DNA from: Phyllobacterium zundukense
GTDB taxonomy: Bacteria > Pseudomonadota > Alphaproteobacteria > Rhizobiales > Rhizobiaceae
DNA length: 64,000 nt
Direction: 5' to 3'
Assembly: GCF_002764115.1 (NCBI RefSeq)
Contig: NZ_CP017943.1
Span: 434,001 to 498,000 of the forward strand
A program made the position numbers and the translations under genes. Shown in pieces: positions 39,777-48,104 of this stretch. Below the pieces are notes generated by a model that was not told the origin of the DNA, ran no database searches, and worked only from the letters and a program-made list of their open reading frames with translations. Numbering within the stretch: the stretch's first letter is position 1; each line of letters starts with the position of its first letter.

Positions 39777-39805
39777 AGAATCGCATTTCCTCGAATCCCA
39801 GTCAA
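39777..39805 (-). promoter_or_regulatory. Promoter of the antisense RNA
   Basis: On the minus strand there is a -35 element TTGACT (39805-39800) and a -10-like GATTCT (39782-39777) separated by exactly 17 bases. The position fits an antisense transcript that starts just downstream at about 39770. Confidence 0.7.
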
Positions 39806-39865
39806 GGCTTTTTGGCACCGTTTTTGGTGAGCGGCTTTCTTTTGCCTCTTAGAAGGTGAAGAAAA

Positions 39866-41080
39866 ATGCAAAATGGACATGTTACGACGCCCTTTGGGCG
39901 GCGGCCGGTGACGCTTGCCCTTGTGAAACGACAGATCGCCACGAAGGAAATCCAGCCTGGCAAGTCGGCGGACAAATGGAAGATATTTCGCGACGCGTCG
40001 GAGGCCCGTTTGCTACTCGGGCTCCAGGATCGCAGCCTGGCAATACTTGATGCGCTTTTAAGTTTCTATCCGGAAAACCAGCTACGCGGTGATACCCCGC
40101 TCGTTGTGTTCCCATCCAACGCTCAGCTGATGCTACGTGCGCACGGTATAGCGGGCGCCACGCTCCGCCGGCACCTCGCATTGCTCGTCGAAGCGGGGCT
40201 GATAGTGCGTAGAGACAGCGCCAACGGCAAACGCTACGCGCGAAAGAACAAAACCGGTGAGATCGAAACAGCGTTCGGATTTGATCTGTCACCATTGCTT
40301 ATGCGAGCTGATGAGCTTGCTGGAATGGCACAGCAGGTTGCCGCGGATCGTCTTGCATTAAGAAGGGCTAAGGAAAACCTTACGATATGTCGGCGCGACG
40401 TCCGTAAGCTCATCACAGCCGCGATAGAGGAGGGAGCAGACGGAGATTGGGCAAAAATCGAGTCCGTGTATGTGGAGCTGATCTGCCGTATACCCCGCTC
40501 GCCACGCCTCTCGGATCTGGACGAACTCCTGGATGAGATGCAGATGTTGCAGGAGGAAATCGTCAACACATTGGATTTGCAGAAAGAAGTAGAAAATAAT
40601 AGCACCAATGATGCCCAAAATGAACGCCACATACAGAATTCAAATACCGAATCCACCTATGAACTTGAACCTGGCTTTAGAGATTACCAGGGCGGACGGT
40701 TGAGCCAAACCGATGAGCGTGAGCGCGAACCGTTAAAGGCATTCCCGTTGGGAATGGTGTTGCGGGCTTGCCCCGAGATTGCTGTATATGGGCCAGGTGG
40801 AGAGATAAATAGCTGGCGAGACCTGATGGCTGCGGCGATCACCGTGCGCTCCATGCTCGGCGTCAGCCCATCAGCTTATCAGGAAGCTTGCGAGGTTATG
40901 GGACCAGAGAACGCGGCGGTGACAATTGCGTGCATTCTAGAGCGGGCAGGGCACATCAACTCGGCCGGCGGGTATCTGCGCGATCTCACGTCAAAAACGG
41001 AACGAGGCGAGTTTTCACTTGGAGCTGTTCTGATGGCGCTGCTTAGAACGCATGGGCTCGGCGAGATAGCAACTGGATAA
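39866..41080 (+). CDS. repC: Replication initiator RepC
   Basis: A 404-residue RepC, the initiator that opens the origin lying within its own coding sequence. The N-terminus (MQNGHVTTPFGRRPVTLALV) and the winged-helix part (LMLRAHGIAGATLRRHLALL, VEAGLIVRRDSANGKRYARK) bind DNA; the C-terminal part (SWRDLMAAAITVRSMLGVSP) is the family's second conserved domain. An A-rich leader precedes ATG 39866, with only a weak ribosome binding site, fitting antisense control of translation. The frame is intact. Confidence 0.95.
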   Translation: MQNGHVTTPFGRRPVTLALVKRQIATKEIQPGKSADKWKIFRDASEARLLLGLQDRSLAILDALLSFYPENQLRGDTPLVVFPSNAQLMLRAHGIAGATLRRHLALLVEAGLIVRRDSANGKRYARKNKTGEIETAFGFDLSPLLMRADELAGMAQQVAADRLALRRAKENLTICRRDVRKLITAAIEEGADGDWAKIESVYVELICRIPRSPRLSDLDELLDEMQMLQEEIVNTLDLQKEVENNSTNDAQNERHIQNSNTESTYELEPGFRDYQGGRLSQTDEREREPLKAFPLGMVLRACPEIAVYGPGGEINSWRDLMAAAITVRSMLGVSPSAYQEACEVMGPENAAVTIACILERAGHINSAGGYLRDLTSKTERGEFSLGAVLMALLRTHGLGEIATG

Positions 41081-41099
41081 ACGGTCGAAGGGTGACTCT

Positions 41100-41125
41100 A
41101 AAACCCTGACAGCTGTCAGGGTTTT
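41100..41125. repeat. Perfect 26-bp palindrome after repC (candidate parS)
   Basis: A 26-base perfect inverted repeat with the same CTGACAGCTGTCAG core as the one at 39664. It lies 20 bases beyond the repC stop and abuts the start of a second partial repC. It may be a RepB site, a repC terminator (its right arm ends in four T), or the crossover point that joined two repABC cassettes. Confidence 0.6.
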
Positions 41126-41596
41126 GTCTCAAAATGAACCGCAGCAACAGAATTCAAAACCCGACTCTAGTTCTGATCCTGAACCTGGCTTAAGAAATAG
41201 CCAAGGGTCCAAACTCGAGCTCGTAAAAGCCAAGGCTGAAGATGCAACAAAGGCCTATCCGCTTGGACTGGTGATGAAGGCCTGTCCGGAAATTACGGAC
41301 TATGCAGCAAGCGGGATCAGCAACTGGCGGGATCTGATGACCACTGCGGCGCAGGTAAGGGGCTATCTCGGTATTTCCCCCTCGGCTTATGAGGATGCGC
41401 TCGATGTCTTCGGCCAGGAGAACACTGCCATCGTCATCGCCTGCATCCTGCAGCGAGCTCAACACATCAATTCCGCGGGCGGTTACCTGCGGGCTTTGAC
41501 CGAAAAGGCGAGGGCAGGGCGTTTTCTGTCGGGCCGATGCTGATGGCGGCGTTGAAGGCAAATAGCGTCCATCCGCAGTTGGTGACCGGGACGTAG
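41124..41596 (+). pseudogene. repC: Second repC 3' end (truncated and frameshifted)
   Basis: This region encodes a second copy of the RepC C-terminal domain. AYPLGLVMKACPEITDYAAS, then ISNWRDLMTTAAQVRGYLGI and INSAGGYLRALTEKARAG parallel the same parts of repC upstream but are clearly divergent, so this is not a recent duplication. After AGRF the true ending VGPMLMAALKANSVHPQLVT is in another frame up to 41596. The N-terminal initiator part is absent. It looks like the tail of a different repABC plasmid left by recombination or exchange at the palindrome. Confidence 0.88.
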
Positions 41597-41616
41597 TGGT
41601 AGGTCCCGTGGGCTGG

Positions 41617-41757
41617 CTATCCGCCGGTTCCTGGCTGTTGCAGCGGAACGGTTGGAGCCAGGCTGGGTGGTGCATCTTGGGTCGAACAAAAAGCGAGTGC
41701 TGCCAACAGCGCAAATCCCAGGACCAGCGCGAGGAAGAAGAGGTACTGTTGTCTCAT
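41617..41757 (-). CDS. Possible 46-residue membrane or secreted peptide
   Basis: A short minus-strand frame that begins MRQQYLFFLALVLGFALLAA and continues into a Pro-rich tail ending QQPGTGG. One hydrophobic segment is followed by FCST, so it could be a membrane anchor or a lipoprotein-like signal. No strong ribosome binding site is seen. Function unknown. Confidence 0.4.
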   Translation of the reverse strand: MRQQYLFFLALVLGFALLAALAFCSTQDAPPSLAPTVPLQQPGTGG

Positions 41758-41852
41758 CTGTTTCTACCGTTTGGGCACAGTTCAATGCGCATCTTTCCAC
41801 CCTTTACTGAATAGCGGAACGTCACCTGAATGGAGCAAAGAGCGCCAATATG

Positions 41853-42179
41853 TCAAACCGCCCGGTCTTGGTTTGATTGTTTTTTGAGCGGTATCCGGCT
41901 TTGGCCCCCGCCGGCGCAGCCTGGTGTTTCGAGATAGCGCTCGTATGTCTTCCGTACTTGGTTTGCGGCCCGATGCTTTGATGCCTGGTCACCGCTCATT
42001 ATGCCTTGGCGGAATTGCGAATGGCCAAGCAGAAAAATCCAGCGCCAGCGACCTTTGAGCGGACCGCCATCGATACGGTAGATCCGGCCGACATCAATCC
42101 CATTTGGCGCTATCGCAGTGAACTCGTGCGAGGGCTCTTGTGCTCCAATACTGGTTTTTTGCCAAACGATGTTATCCAT
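41853..42179 (-). CDS. Conserved hypothetical protein of rhizobial plasmids
   Basis: A 108-residue frame starting MDNIVWQKTSIGAQEPSHEF. The middle RIYRIDGGPLKGRWRWIFLL and the later NQVRKTYERYLE resemble small uncharacterised proteins often found on rhizobial plasmids. No membrane segment or catalytic motif. An upstream TTG at 42248 would lengthen it but the added residues look unlike protein. Function unknown. Confidence 0.5.
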   Translation of the reverse strand: MDNIVWQKTSIGAQEPSHEFTAIAPNGIDVGRIYRIDGGPLKGRWRWIFLLGHSQFRQGIMSGDQASKHRAANQVRKTYERYLETPGCAGGGQSRIPLKKQSNQDRAV

Positions 42180-42328
42180 GGCTCTGAAACTCTGTTCTCG
42201 CCCTAATTGTTTCATCCGGAACAGGATACCTGGCAAACGTGTCATCAAGATATGGTGACGAAAATCTCTGGAGATCGTAGCGGCTCAGGCATGCATGGGC
42301 ACTAGCTGCTTTCATTGTAGCGTTGAGC

Positions 42329-42657
42329 TCATGCGTCATTTCGATCATCAGGTGCTGCGATGTCGATGGGATCTAGGCCACGCAATACTCTTAGCCTGTT
42401 CGCCGTTGCAACCGAGAGATTGGTCCAAGTGTCTTCGATAATTTCGGCCGCGTCAATGAAACTCGCTTGCAAGTCGTGCTCGTTCATGAGCTCGACAATC
42501 CGATCGAAGTCTTGGCTCCTAATTCCACCATCTTGTAGAGCCGGGATGCCTGGTGGACGCTCAGATCGGATGCGTCCAGCGTGTTGGCTACGTCCTTCGC
42601 GACATCTATCACCAAATCCGCTTGTTCCTGTAGCGTGGTGACCCAGTTAACAGCCAT
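42329..42657 (-). pseudogene. Small helical protein gene, apparently frameshifted
   Basis: Two overlapping minus-strand frames both look protein-like. The first (ATG 42657) reads MAVNWVTTLQEQADLVIDVA then KDVANTLDASDLSVHQASRL and stops after about 56 residues. The second continues with FDRIVELMNEHDLQASFIDA then AEIIEDTWTNLSVATANRLR to 42329. They read best as one helical protein of about 108 residues broken by a one-base shift near 42500, but two overlapping genes are also possible. No family recognised. Confidence 0.4.
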
Positions 42658-42697
42658 GGGCTTCTCTCATCTAATAGAATGAGCAGGGTGAATAACG

Positions 42698-43607
42698 TCA
42701 ATTCCTGGCCTGCGCAACAAGGCCGAGCTTTCTCGCCCGGTCAAGCAAGTGTTCTGCCGACGAAGGTGCCCAGATCGATGATCCGCGCGGCGTGCGCTCG
42801 TGCATCGCCTCGATCTGGCTTGCAATATCACGGAACGTTAGATCCGGGTTGGCGTTGGCAATCCCGGTGACCAGCGACATCAATCGGTCTTGCGGCGTGC
42901 GCCGAGGCGAGGGGACAAACAATCCTGGATCAGCCAGTCCCTCGCGCACCAGCCGTTTGACTGAACGACGCAGGCGATCAGCCGACCATTTCTGTCCTGT
43001 CTCGCGGTTTAGGCTTCGCACAACGTCTTCCCAGGGATGCTCCGGTCGCATGCGCTGCACGATTGGCAACCATGATGAACATGGTCGTGGTCAGATCCGC
43101 GAGATGGCTGCGCTCTCGTGCCCGCGACGCCTTGGCAAGCGCATCTGGCCGCAGTTCACGGAAGCCGGGATTGCCAGGCAGTTTACCACGGGCTTTCGCC
43201 GCCTTGATCCCAGCCTTCGTACGTTCGGAAATCAGTGAGCGCTCCAATTGCGCGACGGCGCCCAGAACCTGCAAAGAAAACATTCCCTGTGGCGTGGATG
43301 TATCGATCGGATCGTTAAGCGAGCGGAAATGTGCGCCCTTCTCTTCCAACTGCTCAATGACCGCGAGCAGGTGACTGACGGAACGTGCGAGCCGGTCGAG
43401 CCGCACCACTAGCAGCACTTCGCCGGCATTGATCTCCCGCAACAGCTTCGCCAGCACAGGACGCGCCCGCGAGGCTCCCGACCCCCGCTCCTCGTAAATT
43501 GCAACACAGCCCGCCGCTTTCAACTCTAGTAGCTGCGCGTCGTTCACCTGATCTTCGGCTGAAACGCGGGCATAACCGCGGAGACGGGATCTTGGCCTGG
43601 TCAACAT
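42698..43607 (-). pseudogene. Serine recombinase (resolvase/invertase family), frameshifted
   Basis: The first frame encodes a resolvase N-terminal catalytic domain: GYARVSAEDQVNDAQLLEL with the catalytic Ser of YARVS, LLVVRLDRLARSVSHLLAVI, and LERSLISERTKAGIKAAKAR. After LADLTTTM the expected continuation LPIVQRMRPEHPWEDVVRSL is in another frame, which ends at 42698 with TPRGSSIWAPSSAEHLLDRA, a recombinase-type C-terminal DNA-binding part. A one-base shift near 43065 separates them. It lies at the border between the replication cassette and the defence region, so it may once have served plasmid dimer resolution or element insertion. Confidence 0.85.
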
Positions 43608-44130
43608 CCACCGATTCTAGCCATAAACAGCGCGCTTGTACAATATCGGAAGTTATGGATAAACGGTCAGTTGAAAATGCCGATAATAGGTGCAACGACG
43701 GTTCTACGGTCGACAAAACCCAGTAAAATCAACGAGAACGGGCGTCTAAACGACCAAAGAAGCGCACTACACGTCGATCGTTATGCAGGTGGCTGTCCAT
43801 TGCGCGGCCATGACCGGCTTCGACGTATTTCAGTCCGATAAGAAGAAGCTAAGTAGTTGTTAAGTGCCGTTTGTAAAAAAAAATTAACGTAAACAGTGAG
43901 TTAAAGTCACCTGAGTTTACGACTGTAAAATTTAAAACCCCAAATTGGGGTACGCGTGTGTGGTTTCTGACTAAGCATTTCAAATTGAAACGGTAAGCCA
44001 AAAATCGGACGCAGATTTCTGACCTCGCGAGCCTGGCGGCATTTGTCACTCATGGTGCCGGCCCTGCTCGAGCGCTTTGAGCTGCATGTTTGGCCAGATA
44101 CTGGTCATCGGCAGGGCGGGGAAATCGGGC
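43608..44130. other. AT-rich intergenic region
   Basis: About 520 bases without a credible gene. The part from 43840 to 44010 is unusually AT-rich for this plasmid and holds runs of A and short direct repeats, with a 66-codon frame on the minus strand that I regard as chance. It borders the Gabija-like operon and a recombinase, so it may be a junction of acquired DNA. Confidence 0.4.
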
Positions 44131-45618
44131 TTACGCTTCTCTATCCTCATGCCCGACAGCCCGCGAAGGCTGGGTGTCGGTCTGTGAAAAACGCTCGCTT
44201 GTCGAGATCACGCGGAGCCGCGTTGTTGCCCGGGTAAGCGCAACGTACCAATCCTTAGGCGTCATTGTTTCTGCCGCGACAACAATCGCGCGGTCAAACT
44301 CAAGTCCTTTGACGAGAAGTGTGCTGCCGATACTCCGGTTCGCGAGACGTCGGCCAGCATGACGTATTCGGTTCTGGACCTCCCAGACAGACGCGCTCAG
44401 GGTCGGAAGTCGGCCAGCTGCCTTGGTTTGCAAGGCCGATTGCATGGCAAAAAACATCTCGCGCCGGTACAGGTAGGACCCCGGTCGGTCGTGCATTGCC
44501 TGAAGAAACGCGAGCATAGCCAATTCGCCGCCGTTCGAGATAACAGCGTCAGCCAAGGGAAAAAGGCTACCGAACTTAGCCTGGCCCAATCGGCGCCCTT
44601 TCTGCCGAGCATCGATGGCCTTCTCGAGCTCGGCCCTGTCGGCGCCCGTTGTGTATTTTGACACGAAGCCAAGAAGTGCCTTCAAACGCGCCTGGCCGTT
44701 CGAATTGTCGATGGACGTCGCCGCAGAATGTAGCGTCTTACAGCCGATGGCCTCAATATTTGCGAAACCTTGCTTGGCAAGCTTTTGGGCCAAGGATGAT
44801 CGCCGGTTCTCACTGGTGCTGTCTGCAATGACAATCAGATTGCCCAAGTCGTTTTCACTCATCGCATCGAGGCACTGTCCGACGATAATCGCCTGGTGAC
44901 GGGTGGGATCGGCCGGAAGCGCTGTCCAAGTGACGCATTTAGGCCGAGAACTCAGATCAATACCATTGTTCTGCTGAAGAGCAGTGCGGATATCGCCCAA
45001 CCATTCGGCCAATTTGCCGTTGTCGGCATTCTTCCAGCGCCAAGGTGTCAAAAGCTCGGCCGATCTGACAAAGGTCGGGAAGACATCAGCATCCCAGTCG
45101 ACGGGTTGCTGATTCCTGAAGTCGAAAATTGCCTGGAGCGGGTCGCCGAAGACGCACGTCGGCAGAAGATTAGCCAACCGGCTGACAACCTGGTGCTGCG
45201 AGCGGGTGCAATCCTGATATTCATCGACAAAACAGCCGCCATAGGAAGCAATCAGCACCCCATCGACGGCGCCGCTATCGAGAAGCCGAGCGCCAGCGAG
45301 ATACACGGCGTCCCACTCGGCGATTGTCGTTGGCACAGTAGCGAGGATACCGGAGCGTTGCGGAAAAGAGGCAGCAAAACGTAGGCACCAACCCGCGATC
45401 GTATCGATGCGATATTTGTCGCTGGAGATGCGGTGCTTCTTGAGGCGGCGCGTCAGTGCATCGACGCCCGCATGTGTGTGGGTCAGGATGAGCCGTCGCT
45501 TCTCGCAGATCGCGACGGCGCGTGCGATTTGCTCTGTCTTGCCGCAACCCGCTGCTGCAACGATGCTTCCGCGACGCACGCCCGCCGCAAGCCGCGCGAT
45601 GTCCTCATCATCGGCCAT
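44131..45618 (-). CDS. gajB: GajB-like UvrD/PcrA helicase (Gabija-type defence)
   Basis: A 495-residue superfamily 1 helicase: Walker A IVAAAGCGKTEQIARAV, motif Ia LTHTHAGVDALTRRLKK, DEXQ-type motif II CFVDEYQDCTRSQHQVV, motif III FGDPLQAIFDF, and motif VI WYVALTRATTRLRVIS. The length is almost that of the Bacillus cereus GajB (about 494). In Gabija the helicase partners the GajA nuclease and senses DNA ends or nucleotide depletion during phage infection. ATG 45618 overlaps the end of the GajA gene by 11 bases; the long upstream extension in this frame lies inside GajA and is not used. Confidence 0.88.
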   Translation of the reverse strand: MADDEDIARLAAGVRRGSIVAAAGCGKTEQIARAVAICEKRRLILTHTHAGVDALTRRLKKHRISSDKYRIDTIAGWCLRFAASFPQRSGILATVPTTIAEWDAVYLAGARLLDSGAVDGVLIASYGGCFVDEYQDCTRSQHQVVSRLANLLPTCVFGDPLQAIFDFRNQQPVDWDADVFPTFVRSAELLTPWRWKNADNGKLAEWLGDIRTALQQNNGIDLSSRPKCVTWTALPADPTRHQAIIVGQCLDAMSENDLGNLIVIADSTSENRRSSLAQKLAKQGFANIEAIGCKTLHSAATSIDNSNGQARLKALLGFVSKYTTGADRAELEKAIDARQKGRRLGQAKFGSLFPLADAVISNGGELAMLAFLQAMHDRPGSYLYRREMFFAMQSALQTKAAGRLPTLSASVWEVQNRIRHAGRRLANRSIGSTLLVKGLEFDRAIVVAAETMTPKDWYVALTRATTRLRVISTSERFSQTDTQPSRAVGHEDREA

Positions 45619-47338
45619 CGACCCAACCCCGCATCGCATAGATGCCCAAGGCGAGCGGCGTTTCTGCGATTTCTGCCATACAGGGACCGATGATGGCTGC
45701 CAGCTGTTCGCCGCGCGTAATGTCCTTGAACCAACTCTTGTCCTTTGCGACTTTGCCCAGTATGCGCCGGACTGCCGGCGTATCGCGTTCGGCGCCAAGC
45801 TTTGCATCCGTGACGGTGGGAAGATCGGCCGCTGACAATGCTCTGTCCATCACCGCCATGACGCTGTCTTGCCCGACGAAAGTAACGGCGAGTTTGATCA
45901 TGTCGCGCACGCCGTTCCAAGGCAAATCAAGGAATAACCGTTCCTCCGTGGAGCATTCTCCGGGCCATTGATGGACAATGGTGCCTTTTTCTTCTGCCCG
46001 CTTGAGCGCGTCGGGGTTGGGTGCCTCGTCGGAATCGAGGACGAGCAGCACCTCATATCCAAGGTCCCGCAGGTGCTCCGCCACAAGTGGCGCCTTGTCT
46101 TTGCCTCCACCATCGATGGCGACGACGCTCTGCAGGGCAAAAGAATCAAAGTCCGATGTTTGCCACCACTCATCAAGACCGCGCGCGAAACCCTGTTCAG
46201 TCCGACCCTCGCCAACGAGCACCTTGCGAGCGAGGAATGCCTCGGGCGTGCCCCGAAGGTGCTGCTGGGCAGTATTGATGTCCTTCGCGGTCGCAGCGAC
46301 CGACGCAACCGTGGTGATACCGGACGTAGAGCGAACGGCGAAAATATCAGCAGCAGTCAGTTCCCTGATAACGACAGGTGAATGTGTCGTGGCGAATATC
46401 TGAGGCTGGCCGCCATCTTCGTTCGATTTGGGTGTCTTGAGATATTTGAGAAGCCTCGCGACACGATGCGGCTCAAGGCCATGCTCGATCTCGTCGATGA
46501 TTGCTATGTGGGGAGGTCCGGCATCATGTTGGAGCGCGGACACGAGAAGACGTGCGGATCCAGTACCGAGCCGGCGTAGAGGCAGATTGCCGTCATGCAG
46601 CGAGATCCCACCCGACGTTATGCTGACGCCTTGCACGTCAAGTTCGGCGGTGAACTTTCCCCGAACCGGCACTGCGAAGAGTTTGCTCAGTTCTTCTGCT
46701 CGATCCACGGCCTTCTTGAAGACGCCCTGGTCGCCCGCCTTGAACGAGGTGCGGGCAGCGCGACCAGCCTCGGCAAGTTGAAGACTGAACCCTTCGCCGG
46801 CCTCACCGATCCGCGTGAGCACAGACGTTCGGCCCCACCCAAGATGTCTTTCAGCAAAGGGCCCGAGCCGATTGGTTGCCAACTGCTTGGCATCTTTGTA
46901 TCGCACGGTTGGCGAATCGCTCTCGGAGGCATCTATGCGATCGTTTTGGATTGACCAACGGGCTTCGAGCGATTGGTCGATGACAACCGTAATGGAGAGC
47001 GCCTCCTCCAATCCCGCCCCCGGCTCGTCGATGATCTTCATCTCGGCTTGATCCCAACCGCGAAGATGAAGGCCGTACCGATCCTCCGTCTTAAAGGAAG
47101 ATGGCAAGCCAGCTAACGTCACGGTGATCCTAATCTCTTTCTTGACATTCAGATCGTAGAAATCGCAGTCGTCGGCGAAGATGTATGAACGCGGATTGAG
47201 ACAAAGTTCGATTGCATCGAGAATAGTGGTCTTCGTCGAGTCTCTCGGTCCATTAAGGCAGTTCATGCCTGGTGCCGGTGCCCAGACCAGACTGTGTATG
47301 CCGCGGAAATTCTGTATCTCCAAAAAAACGATACGCAT
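45608..47338 (-). CDS. gajA: GajA-like OLD-family ATPase-nuclease (Gabija-type defence)
   Basis: A 577-residue OLD-family protein: N-terminal ABC-type ATPase (MRIVFLEIQNFRGI, P-loop NGPRDSTKTTILDAIELCL, Walker B PPHIAIIDEIEHGLEPHRVA) and C-terminal TOPRIM nuclease (ARKVLVGEGRTEQGF with the Glu, and EVLLVLDSDEAPNPDALKRA with the acidic DxD-like residues). GajA of B. cereus is about 578 residues. Odd: the P-loop has Thr-Lys where Gly-Lys is normal (DSTKTT), which occurs in some OLD relatives. It forms an operon with the helicase gene. Alternative: another OLD-helicase system rather than Gabija in the strict sense. Confidence 0.87.
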   Translation of the reverse strand: MRIVFLEIQNFRGIHSLVWAPAPGMNCLNGPRDSTKTTILDAIELCLNPRSYIFADDCDFYDLNVKKEIRITVTLAGLPSSFKTEDRYGLHLRGWDQAEMKIIDEPGAGLEEALSITVVIDQSLEARWSIQNDRIDASESDSPTVRYKDAKQLATNRLGPFAERHLGWGRTSVLTRIGEAGEGFSLQLAEAGRAARTSFKAGDQGVFKKAVDRAEELSKLFAVPVRGKFTAELDVQGVSITSGGISLHDGNLPLRRLGTGSARLLVSALQHDAGPPHIAIIDEIEHGLEPHRVARLLKYLKTPKSNEDGGQPQIFATTHSPVVIRELTAADIFAVRSTSGITTVASVAATAKDINTAQQHLRGTPEAFLARKVLVGEGRTEQGFARGLDEWWQTSDFDSFALQSVVAIDGGGKDKAPLVAEHLRDLGYEVLLVLDSDEAPNPDALKRAEEKGTIVHQWPGECSTEERLFLDLPWNGVRDMIKLAVTFVGQDSVMAVMDRALSAADLPTVTDAKLGAERDTPAVRRILGKVAKDKSWFKDITRGEQLAAIIGPCMAEIAETPLALGIYAMRGWVDGR

Positions 47339-48104
47339 TCTGTGCCCCTCTGGCTGACGCATATCGTCAGTCGATATCTAGCCTTCGTTTGACTGCAAAA
47401 GCACCTGGAATCAGTCTCACGTTTGCTAAAGCTATACCATCGAATAGAGACAGCCATCGTTTCGACAGCGATACTGATGGCCCAACGTAAAATCCATGCT
47501 CTTGGAGCACGTAAAGAAGGCCATACATGGCGCTAAACCCTGCGTTTCTATGATGCACTACTCATCGGCAAAGCCGCAGAAGCTTGCGCGGCGAGTTCCG
47601 CACAGATTTCGGCCGCCTCGACATTACCTGCGATCACCACAATCGCCTTGGCAATGAGTCTGCCGCAGCCGCACTGTCCTTGACGGTCGGCTGGCATCCC
47701 TCGGCCATATACCCTTTGTCTGCAGTAAGCAGTGTGTCCGTTTAGTCCAAACGGCGGACATGATCTGGAAGATCGACCTGTGGTTGTCTTGGTATGGCCT
47801 GTCCCTCGTGAACGAGTCTCGCTAATTTGATCGCAGGTTGGGGCATTGGCGCACCAGTCGTGCGCATTACAACGTCGATCTTTCGCGACCGGCGCTGACC
47901 GATACTCGCATTCAACCGATGAGCATCGCGCGACGAATCTAGCTGGCAAGCATCGCCGGATAGCTCCATTAGACTTTGAATCTCTTCCCTTTTTGCAACT
48001 TGCCATCATAGTGTTGTTGATGCGATTCGGCTCAGTGTCCAACTGCATCCTGAGCGTGATTTCATCGCGACCAGTTCGTGAAACAACTAAGATGGCGTGA
48101 TCAT
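47339..48104. other. Intergenic region between Gabija-like and Shedu-like loci
   Basis: About 0.77 kb of divergent spacer holding the promoters of gajA (left) and the Shedu gene (right). Several minus-strand frames are open between 47548 and 48048; one would give a 49-residue product beginning MPADRQGQCGCGRLIAKAIV, but it lacks a spaced ribosome binding site and I do not call it. No repeat or RNA gene recognised. Confidence 0.4.

Noticed and set aside
47548..48048. A 166-codon minus-strand frame in the Gabija-Shedu gap
   Set aside because: Low-complexity, Arg- and Ser-rich reading without a start signal or family; treated as chance.
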